Position numbers and translations under genes: made by a program
In this document: in pieces, positions 8,826-17,015 of the stretch
How positions within the stretch are numbered: the first letter of the stretch is position 1
How the letters are laid out: every line of letters begins with the position of its first letter
Notes under the pieces: generated by a model
Database searches by the model: none
Told to the model about the DNA's origin: nothing
Seen by the model: the letters and a program-made list of their open reading frames with translations, nothing else
From: Cellulomonas edaphi
Lineage (GTDB): Bacteria; Actinomycetota; Actinomycetes; Actinomycetales; Cellulomonadaceae
Assembly (NCBI RefSeq): GCF_030362815.1
Contig: NZ_JAUCGR010000004.1
Coordinates: 116,435 to 180,434 of the forward strand
Length of the DNA stretch: 64,000 bases
Direction: 5' to 3'

Positions 8826-9875
8826 ATGGACGAGCACCGCGAACCCACTCAGCCCACAGGCGATCCAGCTGCCCGGTGGGACGACGACGTGCCGGAGGGT
8901 GGCATGCTCGCGCCGCTGCTGGCGTCACTGCCCAACGCCGGGTCACCGCCTGGGCCTTCTGCCGTCCCGGCCCCGGTTGTCGTCTCGCTGACCGCGTCGT
9001 CGGGCTCGTCGCCGTCGTCGCTGCCCGCCTCGTTGCTGGCCGGCGTGGACGCTCCAGTTCCCGCGCCGGTGCTTGTCGGTGCATCCGGCCGTGGGCGTCT
9101 GCAGCGCGGGGCGGCGATCGGCGCGGCACTCGTCGTCGGCCTGTCTGTGGGCGCGGGCGGCGCGATCGCCTTGGAACGCAGCCCCTCGACACCCTCGTCG
9201 GCCGAGTCCGACCCGCAGACCCCCGCGTACGTGCCCGCCGACCTTCCTGCGGCGCCGTCGTGGCCGGGGGTCTCGACGGTCTCGGCGGCGGGCGTCGTGA
9301 CGGTCACCGCGACGGCCGACGCCCGCCAGGTCGTCTCCGCGGGCACCGCGATGGTGCTGACGCCCGACGGGGTGGTGCTGACCAACAACCACGTCATCGA
9401 CGGCGCCACTGCGATCGAGGTGGCGGACCCGTCGACCGGCCAGGCCTGGACCGCGACCGTGGTGGCGACCGACGCCCGCGCCGACGTCGCGGTGCTCCAG
9501 CTCGCCGACGCCTCCGACCTGGCCACCGTCACGCTCGACGACGACTCCGGCGCGGCAGTGGGAGACGCGGTGACCGCCGTCGGCAACGCCGAGGGCGCCG
9601 GCTCGCTGGTGGCCGCGTCGGGCTCGGTCCTCGCGCTGGACCAGACGGTGACGACGTCGACCGAGTCGGTCTCCGGCCTGCTGGCGTTCTCGTCACCGGT
9701 GGTCGAGGGCGACTCCGGCGGCCCCGTGCTGGACGACGAGGGGGAGGTGGTGGGCATGACCACGGCGATGGCGACCGACGGCCGGTACACCGTGGCCTAC
9801 GCGATCTCGATCGCCGACGCCCTCGCGGTGGCGGTTCGGCTCGACCCGGCCCTCGACGTCGGCGCGGTGGTGTGA
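8826..9875 (+). CDS. Membrane-anchored trypsin-like serine protease (HtrA-like, no PDZ)
   Basis: A 349-residue protein with a Pro/Ser-rich cytoplasmic N-terminus, one membrane helix near 97-117 (RGAAIGAALVVGLSVGAGGAI) and an external trypsin-like domain. The triad is visible: His in TNNHVID, Asp in RADVAVLQL and Ser in EGDSGGPVLD. HtrA/DegP relatives add a C-terminal PDZ domain, but this one ends right after the protease fold, so substrate choice or regulation must differ. The ribosome site AAAGGAGG is strong and fixes the ATG. It diverges from ligC and lies just before ssrA. Confidence 0.88.
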   Translation: MDEHREPTQPTGDPAARWDDDVPEGGMLAPLLASLPNAGSPPGPSAVPAPVVVSLTASSGSSPSSLPASLLAGVDAPVPAPVLVGASGRGRLQRGAAIGAALVVGLSVGAGGAIALERSPSTPSSAESDPQTPAYVPADLPAAPSWPGVSTVSAAGVVTVTATADARQVVSAGTAMVLTPDGVVLTNNHVIDGATAIEVADPSTGQAWTATVVATDARADVAVLQLADASDLATVTLDDDSGAAVGDAVTAVGNAEGAGSLVAASGSVLALDQTVTTSTESVSGLLAFSSPVVEGDSGGPVLDDEGEVVGMTTAMATDGRYTVAYAISIADALAVAVRLDPALDVGAVV

Positions 9876-9881
9876 TTCACG

Positions 9882-9910
9882 ATGACCGGTCGCGCTGGTG
9901 CGGGTAGACT
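9882..9910 (+). promoter_or_regulatory. Candidate ssrA promoter
   Basis: ATGACC and TAGACT stand 17 bases apart, with the -10 element 38 bases before the mature tmRNA 5' end. That would give a short precursor leader for RNase P to remove. The leader can fold around CCCCTCGGGG. Confidence 0.5.
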
Positions 9911-9948
9911 GGGCGACGGCCCCTCGGGGTCGCTTGAAAACTGAACAT

Positions 9949-10315
9949 GGGGGTGATCGGTTTCGACGGTGATCGTCGAACCAGGAGAAGCGGGTCGAGG
10001 ATGCACGGTTATCTCGTAAACGATCCGTGCAAACCAATAGGTGCCGATTCCAAGCGCACCGACTTCGCACTCGCCGCCTGAGCGAGTCTTCGAAGTCCGT
10101 TGGCCTGAGTACGCTCTCGACTCAGTAACCAGCGTCATTTAGAGAGCCACTGCTGGTCGTCATCGTCAGTGTGACGGCCGGGACTCTTAGCTGACTGAGC
10201 CCGTCCATCTTCCTGTCTGCGGGGAGATGGGGGCCGAGAAAATCATCAGCAGACTGCACCCGGAGAAGTCCTGGTTTCTCGTCATCGGACGCGGGTTCGA
10301 TTCCCGCCACCTCCA
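9949..10315 (+). ncRNA. ssrA: Transfer-messenger RNA (tmRNA)
   Basis: This RNA rescues stalled ribosomes together with SmpB. The 5' end GGGGGTG pairs with CACCTCC at the 3' end to form the acceptor stem (one G-U pair). The alanine-tRNA-like T arm reads GGGTTCGATTCCC, and the internal reading frame encodes ADSKRTDFALAA followed by TGA. The 3' CCA is not encoded (the genome continues CGT after the discriminator A), so it must be added after processing. Length is 367 bases, normal for the one-piece form. A perfect terminator follows within 10 bases. Confidence 0.97.
10043..10081 (+). other. tmRNA proteolysis tag reading frame
   Basis: The resume codon GCC follows CAATAGGT; the frame reads ADSKRTDFALAA and stops at TGA. 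Ending in ALAA is the usual signal for ClpXP-type degradation. With the alanine carried by the tmRNA the tag added is A-ADSKRTDFALAA. Confidence 0.93.
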
Positions 10316-10324
10316 CGTCGTGCG

Positions 10325-10353
10325 ATGCCCGGCCTCCCTCGGAGGCCGGGCAT
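10325..10353 (+). terminator. ssrA terminator
   Basis: A perfect 13-base stem (ATGCCCGGCCTCC / GGAGGCCGGGCAT) closes on the loop CTC, ten bases after the tmRNA 3' end. There is no U-run, as is common at this GC content. Confidence 0.85.
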
Positions 10354-10441
10354 TCGTATGCGTACGGGCGCAGAGCATTGCCCGAGCACTCTGGCGTGTT
10401 CGGAAGTCCGGAAGCCGCCTCTACCGTCGCGCTCGGGCTTG

Positions 10442-11437
10442 TTACCCGAAGATGCGCTGACCTCCGGCCGCTCGATGCTCGTCCCAGTGCTTGCCGAGCC
10501 AGTCGACCTGTTCGTCTTGCAGTCGCAGCGTCAGACGCTCGCCGTGAAGCCGGGCGTACTGCGGGTAGGCGGCCAGGGGCTGCGCTACGTCGATCCGGAG
10601 CTTCGCTGGCTCCACCGCGAGCATGCCGTCGTCGAACAGGCGGTGGATGTCCCGTCGCAGCATGAGCCCGCCGTGCTTGTGGTGCGTGCCGACCTGGGCG
10701 TAGCTGTACAGATGCCCGGCCTCCAGGACGCGAGGCGGGGCCGCGCCCGTGAACGCGCACACGCTGCCTTGGGTGGCGAGCAGGCTCGACCGGAACTGTT
10801 GCTGGCCCCGGCGGACTCGAACAAGTGCCCGACCGAAGCCGTGAACGAGTCCGACGCCCGCGTCCGACGGTGAATGCCAGCTGAGGTCGGCGCGTGCGGT
10901 CACGCGAGCGACTGCGCGGTCCGCGTCCTTCGTGAGAAGCGCCTGACGCAACGCTGCCCAGTCGAGCGGGCGCATCGCGTTGAACTCGCGAGAGTTGACG
11001 GCGAGGCTTCGAACCTCTCGCTCGTTCAAGACGCCTTCCAGAGACGTCCAGGCTGCGTCGTACCGCGCGGTGTACAGCGTCACCTCGACTAGGTCGCCGC
11101 GCGGCGTCGCAAACTCGTGACGGCATTTCATGCACCTGAACTGCGGCACGGAATTCTTTCGCGAACCGATCCGCGTCGTGCCGCACTCCGGGCATCGGCT
11201 GAGCAGCTTGGTGCCGGGAGACGACTCAATCGCCTCGATAGCTGAGATCCCGAGCAAGCGCTGCTTGTCCCATAGGGCGATCGGATCCCCGACGGCGAGA
11301 TTCTTGTGATTGGGGACATTGCTGTCCCAGGAGTAGTAGGCGTCGACCTGGTCGTCGTAGCCGACGTTCCCGCCGTGGCCCCGGTCGTCGCCCGCCGCCA
11401 TGAGCAACCAGGCGCGACGCGGGGACCCACTCTCCAT
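10442..11437 (-). CDS. HNH nuclease with PUA/EVE-like N-terminus and zinc ribbon
   Basis: A 331-residue predicted nuclease. Residues 1-70 (WLLMAAGDDRGHGGNVGY, then WDKQRLLGISAIEAIE) look like a PUA/EVE-type fold, a pocket used to read modified bases. A zinc ribbon follows (CPECG and, 17 residues on, CMKC). The C-terminal part carries an HNH-type core: CAFTG, PRVLEAGHLYSYAQ and HKHGGLMLRRDIHRLFDDGML. This order suits a type IV, modification-dependent restriction enzyme. No methyltransferase is nearby, consistent with that. The gene abuts the 3' end of ssrA, a frequent integration site, and uses more A/T-ending codons than its neighbours. The ATG start is chosen to begin the PUA-like domain. 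Confidence 0.75.
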   Translation of the reverse strand: MESGSPRRAWLLMAAGDDRGHGGNVGYDDQVDAYYSWDSNVPNHKNLAVGDPIALWDKQRLLGISAIEAIESSPGTKLLSRCPECGTTRIGSRKNSVPQFRCMKCRHEFATPRGDLVEVTLYTARYDAAWTSLEGVLNEREVRSLAVNSREFNAMRPLDWAALRQALLTKDADRAVARVTARADLSWHSPSDAGVGLVHGFGRALVRVRRGQQQFRSSLLATQGSVCAFTGAAPPRVLEAGHLYSYAQVGTHHKHGGLMLRRDIHRLFDDGMLAVEPAKLRIDVAQPLAAYPQYARLHGERLTLRLQDEQVDWLGKHWDEHRAAGGQRIFG

Positions 11438-11521
11438 GGGACGAAGCTTGGCACGGGTCCGTCGGCGGGTGTCGGCGGCGGACGCGAGATCTCCCCAGAT
11501 AGCGCGGCAGAGAGCCGACCG

Positions 11522-11547
11522 ATCGTCTGTGTACTGGGAGAGACGAT
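11522..11547. repeat. Inverted repeat upstream of the HNH gene
   Basis: Seven-base arms ATCGTCT and AGACGAT are separated by 12 bases, about 85 bases before the HNH start codon in a 260-base divergent intergenic region. It could be an operator or a chance hairpin. Nothing else is seen in this gap except a GAAGGAG site before the SDR gene. Confidence 0.25.
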
Positions 11548-11698
11548 GGCCGGCGCGGGCTTTGGTGACGTCCAAGCCGTCAAGCCGATGCATCACCCAC
11601 GGAGGCACCCGAGCACTCGTGTCCTGCTCGCCACTATCGTCACGCGCAGGGCATCGATGCGACTCCGCGTCATGCCGACTGCCGCGAAGGAGACCCGC

Positions 11699-12595
11699 AT
11701 GTCGCCGGACCAACTCACCTTCGACAACCCGGTCGAGCGCCACGCGCACATCAAGCCGCACGCCTCCTGGCAGCCGCTCCCGGGCCTCGACGCCGAGCTC
11801 GACCCCAAGGCCGACCACGGCGAGACCACCTACCGCGGCACTGGAAGGCTCCCGGGGCGCAAGGCTCTCATCACCGGCGGCGACTCCGGGATCGGCGCAG
11901 CCGTCGCCATCGCGTTCGCGCGCGAGGGCGTGGACGTGGCCCTGAGCTACCTGCCGGAGGAGCAGGTCGACGCGGAGGCCATCGCGGCCCACGTGCTGGC
12001 GGCGGGACGCAAGGCGGTGCTGCTGCCCGGGGACATCCGCGACCGCGAGTTCTGCAGCTCGCTCGTTGCCGATGCGGTGGAGGGTCTCGGTGGGCTGGAC
12101 ATCCTGGTGAACAACGCCGCGCACCAGGTGTATCACCAGTCGTTCGACGAGCTGGACGAGCAGGACCTGGACCGCACCATCCAGACCAACGTCTACGCGA
12201 TGTTCTGGATCACGCGCGAGGCGCTGCCGCACCTGCCGCCCGGGTCGACGATCATCAACAGCACGTCGGTGCAGGGGTACAACCCCTCGCCGATGATCAT
12301 CAACTACGCCTCGACCAAGTTCGCGATCATCGGCTTCACCAAGGCGCTCGCCGCGGACCTCGCGCCGCGCGGGATCCGCGTGAACGCCGTCGCGCCGGGG
12401 CCGGTGTGGACGCCGCTGCAGGTCACCGACGGGCAGCCGAGCGAGAAGCTGGATGGTTTCGGGGAGTCGTCCTGGCTGGGTCGGACGAGCCAACCGGTGG
12501 AGCAGGCGCCGGCGTATGTGTTCCTCGCCTCGCCGGAGTCCAGCTTCGTGGTGGGCGAGGTCATCAACGTCAACGGCGGCGCGAACGTGCCGTGA
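11699..12595 (+). CDS. Short-chain dehydrogenase/reductase, YdaD/YhdF type
   Basis: An NAD(P)-dependent oxidoreductase of the extended-N-terminus SDR group found among general-stress proteins. The 298-residue product begins with the typical proline-rich lead (MSPDQLTFDNPVE...QPLPGLDAEL). The Rossmann motif is TGGDSGIG near residue 60, followed by NNAA, a catalytic Ser near 190 and YASTK with Tyr203 and Lys207. The C-terminus VVGEVINVNGG is standard. A GAAGGAG site 7 bases before the ATG fixes the start. The substrate cannot be inferred. Confidence 0.9.
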   Translation: MSPDQLTFDNPVERHAHIKPHASWQPLPGLDAELDPKADHGETTYRGTGRLPGRKALITGGDSGIGAAVAIAFAREGVDVALSYLPEEQVDAEAIAAHVLAAGRKAVLLPGDIRDREFCSSLVADAVEGLGGLDILVNNAAHQVYHQSFDELDEQDLDRTIQTNVYAMFWITREALPHLPPGSTIINSTSVQGYNPSPMIINYASTKFAIIGFTKALAADLAPRGIRVNAVAPGPVWTPLQVTDGQPSEKLDGFGESSWLGRTSQPVEQAPAYVFLASPESSFVVGEVINVNGGANVP

Positions 12596-12598
12596 CAA

Positions 12599-12636
12599 GA
12601 CGCCGGCCGACCCGCCAATGCGGGCCGGCCGGCGTC
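12599..12636. terminator. Bidirectional terminator between SDR and beta-helix genes
   Basis: A 17-base stem with a single mismatch (arms start GACGCCGGCCG and end CGGCCGGCGTC) closes on CAAT. It lies 4 bases after the SDR stop and 17 before the stop of the convergent gene, so it can serve both. Confidence 0.85.
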
Positions 12637-12652
12637 CGTCACCTGAGGAATA

Positions 12653-15316
12653 TCACGGGTAGCTCAGCATGTACGCATTGTTCGTCGAGCTGTTCACCCC
12701 CGGCCCGGCGTCGTTGATCACGTGGGACATGCTTCCCACCCCGCCGAGCGACACGATGGCCATGTTCTGCCAGCGCACGTTCGCATTCACGGGCGACTCG
12801 AACGTGTGCGACAGGTTCACCGCCGGGTTGGCCTGGAAGAACACGTAGCTGCCGAGGCCCTGTCCGAGGAACGACGTCACCGACTCTGCGACCTTGATCG
12901 ACGCGTAGCCCTGGTTGGAGCCGTTCATCCACGCGGCCTGGTTCGGCGGGTCGTAGGGCTTCTCGTTCTGGAAGAAGATGATCCGTCCGCCCTGGCCGTT
13001 CCAGATGACCTCGTACTTCTGGTAGTGCTCGACGAACAGGCCGGTCGCGAGCACGTTGTTGCCGTTGACCACCAGGCCGGTGTCGGCCGTGTTGATCGTC
13101 CAGCCGACGGTGCCGCCGTTGCCGTGGTCGGCGCGCCACATCCAGGTGTGGTCGACGATCGTGTTGCTGCTGTTGACCACCAGCGAGTTGGTCGCCTTGC
13201 CGGCCACGCGGCCGCCGATGCGGAAGAAGACGTCCTGCACGGTCACCGGGTTGGCGGCGCGACTGGTGCCGATGCCCGCAGTGGTGCCGACCGTCATCAG
13301 CGAGGTGCTGTTGGTGGTGCCGGCGTCGATGAACATGCCCTTGACGCGGACGCCGTCGACGTCGCCCACCGAGATGGCCGTGACGCCGCCCTGCGGGACG
13401 AGCGTGGCGTAGCCCATGCCGAGCAGCACCGTGTTGGCCCGGTTCACCACGATCGGGGCGTCGAGGTTGTAGATGCCGGGCGAGAACACGACGTGGCAGC
13501 CGCCCGCGATGCGGGCGTTGATGGTCGCGGCGCTGTCCGACGGACGAGCCACGAACACCTGGCTGAAGCTCACCGACGTGCCCGGGGTCGGCGCGCCGAC
13601 GGCCCAGCTGGGGCCGTTCGCGTTGGTGCGCAGGTCCGGCAGGAACAGCCGGTACTCGTTGTTGGCGAAGTAGATGTACGGGACGTCACGCGAGGTGGGC
13701 GTGCTGCCCACGTTCGTGTGGTGCACGCCGCTGGGCGAGGTGGAGAAGTTGGTCGCCGGGGCGCCGTTCACGCCCGAGAAGACCATGTTCCAGTTGGAGC
13801 CGCTCCAGCTGCCGAACGTGCTGTCCTTGCTGTACCACTGCTGCTGCGAGGCCGACTCCACGGAGCCGGAGACTCGGGTGTCGGAGATGTAGCCGCCCGA
13901 CGACCAGCCGTACGACGCCGGGAACAGGTCGAGCCCGCCGAGCACGTTCATGCGGCGGAACGGCGCCGCCTGGGACACGCCCCAGCGGTTGCGCCCGCCG
14001 TTGGTGTTGATCGTCAGGTTCTCGGCGCTGCGCCAGAAGTTCTGCGTCGCGTTGCCCGCGTCGCTGGCGTTGAACGCGTCGACGGTGACGCCGCCGTTGA
14101 TCGTCGTGCCGTCGGGGTTCTGAGACAGGCCCTGGATGGAGGTGTTGAAGCCGATGTTGGCGTACACGTTGTACGAGCCCGGCTTGAACAGGAAGGCGTC
14201 ACGCCGGTCGTGGAACTGGTGGGCCTGCGTGTCCTTCTGCGCCTCGAAGACCTCGTTGAGCGAGGCCTGGATGGTGGCGTCGGGCGTGCTGTCCTCGAAG
14301 ATGCGGACGTTGGGGCCGAAGTCGGGGACCGTCGGCTGGGCCGCGCACGTGGTCGGGTTCGTGGTGCCGCCTCCTGTGTTGATCTGTACGTCCCACAGCG
14401 AGTAGCCGTAGACCGTGGCGCGCGTCGTGCCGGTCAGGCGCACGTAGCGACCGCTGCCGGTGACCGCCAGCGAGTCGATGCCGCCGTCACCGGTGGTGGT
14501 GGAGGAGATGGTCGTCCACGGACCGGTCGACGAGTCGCTCGTCTGGACCTGGTACGCGCGGCCGTAGGCCGCCTCCCAGTTGAGCACGACGCGGCAGATG
14601 CTCTGCGTGCTGCCCAGGTCCACCTGGATCCACTGCGGGTCGGAGGCCGCGCTGGACCAGCGGGTGGTGGTGCTCGAGTCGAAGGCGGCGGAGGCCGGGG
14701 TGCCCGCGTTCTCCGTCGACGAGGCCGACGAGGGCTTGTTCAGGGCCGCGTTCACGCTCGTGTCGCACGTGGTGGTGGGCGGGGTCCCAGCGCCGAACAC
14801 CTGGAACTCCCACAGCGAGTAGCCGTAGCCCGTGGCCCGCTGCGTGCCGTTCATGCGGACGTAGCGGCCCGAGCCGGTCACCGCGAGGGTGTCCACGCCG
14901 CCGTCACCGGTGGTCGTCGAGTAGACGTTGGTCCAAGGGCCCGTGGCGGAGTCGGAGACCTGGATCTGGTAGGCGCGCCCGTAGGCCGCCTCCCAGTTGA
15001 GGACCACCTGGTCGATGGCGACCGTCGAGCCCAGGTCGACCTGGATCCACTGCGGGTCGGATGCGGCGCTGGACCAGCGCGTGCCCGTGTTGCCGTCGAC
15101 GGCGTTCACCGCGGCGGTCCCGCCGTTCTCCACCGAGGACGCCGTGACCGGCTTGCCCTGGGAGATCAGCGGTCCGGCGCCGTGCGCGGCCGGGACGAGC
15201 GGCGTGACGGTGACGAGCGACACGAGCAACGCCACCGCGGTGAGCATGACGACGATCAGGCGCCGCGAGAGCGACGTGGGTGCCACGTGCGTGGCGCCCC
15301 CAGTGGATGGGGACAT
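12653..15316 (-). CDS. Secreted protein with two CBM32 domains and a beta-helix domain
   Basis: An 887-residue exported protein. The signal peptide has an RR pair before the hydrophobic stretch (LSRRLIVVMLTAVALLVSLVTV). Two discoidin/CBM32 sugar-binding domains follow (about 48-185 and 195-330). They are nearly identical over long blocks (SSAASDPQWIQVDLGST, NWEAAYGRAYQ, TGSGRYVR), so they arose by recent duplication. The remaining 540 residues have Asn/Gly-rich repeating strands typical of a right-handed beta-helix, with HTWMWRADHG and WNGQGGRIIFFQNE blocks; similar actinobacterial proteins are often annotated as adenylyl cyclase, which the sequence does not support. A polysaccharide lyase or GH55-like hydrolase is more likely. 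AAGGAG precedes the ATG. Confidence 0.82.
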   Translation of the reverse strand: MSPSTGGATHVAPTSLSRRLIVVMLTAVALLVSLVTVTPLVPAAHGAGPLISQGKPVTASSVENGGTAAVNAVDGNTGTRWSSAASDPQWIQVDLGSTVAIDQVVLNWEAAYGRAYQIQVSDSATGPWTNVYSTTTGDGGVDTLAVTGSGRYVRMNGTQRATGYGYSLWEFQVFGAGTPPTTTCDTSVNAALNKPSSASSTENAGTPASAAFDSSTTTRWSSAASDPQWIQVDLGSTQSICRVVLNWEAAYGRAYQVQTSDSSTGPWTTISSTTTGDGGIDSLAVTGSGRYVRLTGTTRATVYGYSLWDVQINTGGGTTNPTTCAAQPTVPDFGPNVRIFEDSTPDATIQASLNEVFEAQKDTQAHQFHDRRDAFLFKPGSYNVYANIGFNTSIQGLSQNPDGTTINGGVTVDAFNASDAGNATQNFWRSAENLTINTNGGRNRWGVSQAAPFRRMNVLGGLDLFPASYGWSSGGYISDTRVSGSVESASQQQWYSKDSTFGSWSGSNWNMVFSGVNGAPATNFSTSPSGVHHTNVGSTPTSRDVPYIYFANNEYRLFLPDLRTNANGPSWAVGAPTPGTSVSFSQVFVARPSDSAATINARIAGGCHVVFSPGIYNLDAPIVVNRANTVLLGMGYATLVPQGGVTAISVGDVDGVRVKGMFIDAGTTNSTSLMTVGTTAGIGTSRAANPVTVQDVFFRIGGRVAGKATNSLVVNSSNTIVDHTWMWRADHGNGGTVGWTINTADTGLVVNGNNVLATGLFVEHYQKYEVIWNGQGGRIIFFQNEKPYDPPNQAAWMNGSNQGYASIKVAESVTSFLGQGLGSYVFFQANPAVNLSHTFESPVNANVRWQNMAIVSLGGVGSMSHVINDAGPGVNSSTNNAYMLSYP

Positions 15317-15422
15317 GGGTGAGGCTCCTTGGAGGTCGGAGGAGGCCGGCGCGTCGCGGGACGCGTCGGTGCAAGGGAGGAGCAGGTGCACGGGGGTCAA
15401 CCCGCGTGAGGACGATCACGAC

Positions 15423-15476
15423 CTTGTGAGTCCGGTACTGCTTGTGAGTCCGGTACTGCTTGTGAGTCCGGTACTA
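15423..15476. repeat. Three tandem copies of an 18-base unit
   Basis: The unit CTTGTGAGTCCGGTACTG occurs three times head to tail; only the last base of the third copy differs (A for G). With the following bases the third copy makes a palindrome CCGGTACTACCGG. The array starts 107 bases upstream of the beta-helix start codon. Regular 18-base spacing without drift suggests recent expansion or repeated binding sites. Confidence 0.9.
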
Positions 15477-15516
15477 CCGGCAGCCGGACGGGGCGACCTT
15501 GCCTCGTCCGTTTGGC

Positions 15517-15532
15517 TACTGACAGGACAGTA
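15517..15532. repeat. Inverted repeat TACTGACAGGACAGTA
   Basis: Five-base arms TACTG/CAGTA flank ACAGGA, 40 bases beyond the tandem array in the same intergenic region. It may be an operator for either divergent gene. No function can be assigned from sequence. Confidence 0.3.
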
Positions 15533-15696
15533 AGTGCAAACCCCCCTTTCGCGCCAGAGGGGGACGGAACCGGCTCGGGCGCGCACGCGGGCCCGGAGAT
15601 GCGCGCCGTGGGCGAGCGCCCGACGATGGACCATCGGGCGCCAAGAAGCCGACGCCCACACCAACCCGGACAACGTCGTCCGGCTGGGGGTGCACG

Positions 15697-16992
15697 ATGC
15701 AGACCAACGCACGACGCGCGTGGATCGCCACGGCGGCTGCCGGGGCGCTCGCGACGGGGCTGGCCGCCGGGGGGATCGGCGGCCACGACCATGGCAAGGA
15801 CCGCGGCCACGCCACCGCGGCGAAGAACGTGATCCTGATGGTGGGGGACGGCATGAGCATCGCCGCCCGCGAGGCCATCCGGCTCCACTCGGTCGGCAAG
15901 GACGGCGAGCTGGCGATGGACTCGCTGCGCTACGCCGGCTGGACCCACACCGACTCCCTGGACCCCGACGAGGCGGTCACCGACTCGGCCGCGGCGGCGA
16001 CCGCGTTCGCCACCGGCGTCCGTACCTACAACGGCGCGGTCTCGGTGGACGTGGACGGCAACCCGGTCAAGACGCTGCTCGAGCACGCCAACGACCTGCG
16101 CAAGGCGACCGGGCTGGTCACCACCGCCCAGGTCACCGACGCGACACCGGCCGCGTTCGGGTCCCACGTGCCCGACCGTGGCGACCAGAGCGAGATCGCC
16201 CGGCAGTTCATCGAGGAGACCAAGCCCGACGTGATCCTCGGCGGCGGCGAGGACTGGTGGTACCCCACGGGCAACCCGGGCGCCTACCCCGACGACCCCG
16301 CCGACCCGCGACCCGAGGTCAGCCGCAGCGAGATCGGCAACCTCGTCACGCTGGCGAAGCGCGAGGGGTACACCTACGTCAGCACCGCCGCCCAGCTGAG
16401 GGCCACGCGCTCCCACCAGATCCTCGGGCTGTTCGCGAACGAGGAGATGTTCGAGCAGGCGCCCGAGGGACAGGGCGACGAGTACGCGCCCGTGGTGCCG
16501 CTGGCGACGATGACGGCCAAGGCGCTCGACGTGCTGTCCGACCACCGCCGCGGCTTCTTCCTCATGGTGGAGGAGGAGGGCATCGACGAGATGGAGCACG
16601 CCAACAACGCGGGCCTCACGCTGAAGGCCGGCGAAGCGCTCGACGACACGGTGGCGCTGGTGACCAGCTTCGCGAAGCGGCACCCCGGGACGCTGATCGT
16701 CGTGGTGGGCGACCACGAGACCGGCGGCCTGGCCATCGAGAACGTCAGCGCGGACGACGAGTCCGGCGACCCGGCCAGCACGAAGCCCGGCGTGGTGCAG
16801 AGCCTCGAGGACGGGCCGTTCGACATCGCGAACAGCAACCTGCAGTTCACGATCGACTGGACGACGGGCGCGCACACCGGCGCCGCGACGCCTCTGACGG
16901 CCCAGGGGCCGGGGGCGGAGCGGCTCGCGCGCGTGCAGGACAACACGAACGTGTTCGACGTCGTGCTGCATGCCATGCGCGGGAAGAAGTAG
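15697..16992 (+). CDS. Secreted alkaline phosphatase, PhoA superfamily
   Basis: Releases phosphate from phosphomonoesters outside the cell. The 431-residue product starts with a signal peptide (MQTNARRAWIATAAAGALATGLAAG). The metal-binding and catalytic blocks are VILMVGDGM, DEAVTDSAAAATA with nucleophile Ser97, MVEEEGIDEMEHANNA, GDHETGG and a final TGAHTG. These are the zinc/magnesium ligands of the PhoA/PhoB group. A spaced GGGGG ribosome site precedes the ATG. It stands alone: the neighbours on each side are glycoside-active proteins and the region lacks a recognisable Pho box. Confidence 0.93.
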   Translation: MQTNARRAWIATAAAGALATGLAAGGIGGHDHGKDRGHATAAKNVILMVGDGMSIAAREAIRLHSVGKDGELAMDSLRYAGWTHTDSLDPDEAVTDSAAAATAFATGVRTYNGAVSVDVDGNPVKTLLEHANDLRKATGLVTTAQVTDATPAAFGSHVPDRGDQSEIARQFIEETKPDVILGGGEDWWYPTGNPGAYPDDPADPRPEVSRSEIGNLVTLAKREGYTYVSTAAQLRATRSHQILGLFANEEMFEQAPEGQGDEYAPVVPLATMTAKALDVLSDHRRGFFLMVEEEGIDEMEHANNAGLTLKAGEALDDTVALVTSFAKRHPGTLIVVVGDHETGGLAIENVSADDESGDPASTKPGVVQSLEDGPFDIANSNLQFTIDWTTGAHTGAATPLTAQGPGAERLARVQDNTNVFDVVLHAMRGKK

Positions 16993-17015
16993 CCCCGCAG
17001 GCCAACTGAAGGAGC

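Larger units (their letters stand above)
15317..15696. other. 380-base divergent intergenic region
   Basis: This is the shared upstream region of the beta-helix gene and the alkaline phosphatase. It holds a three-copy 18-base tandem repeat and a short inverted repeat, described separately, and otherwise no gene. The 150 bases before the phosphatase show no clear Pho box (no GTTCACC-type repeats) and no convincing promoter hexamers. Confidence 0.6.

Noticed and set aside
10442..12598. Reading the HNH gene as a 718-residue protein extended across the SDR gene
   Set aside because: The added N-terminal part is the antisense of a complete SDR with Rossmann and YxxxK motifs. The start at 11437 gives a natural domain beginning.
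10282..12700. A mobile island bounded by repeats of the ssrA 3' end
   Set aside because: I looked for a second copy of the T-arm/acceptor sequence after the HNH gene and the SDR and saw none. There is no integrase in the window.
12653..15316. Annotation of the beta-helix protein as adenylyl cyclase
   Set aside because: No cyclase motif is present. The sequence shows carbohydrate-binding modules and repeated beta-helix strands.
12722..15322. An 866-codon plus-strand frame opposite the beta-helix protein
   Set aside because: The product is Arg/Val/Gly/Ala-rich without domains, while the minus strand encodes a signal peptide and two CBM32 domains.
15440..15480. A CRISPR array at the 18-base repeats
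   Set aside because: The units are directly adjacent with no spacers and are too short.
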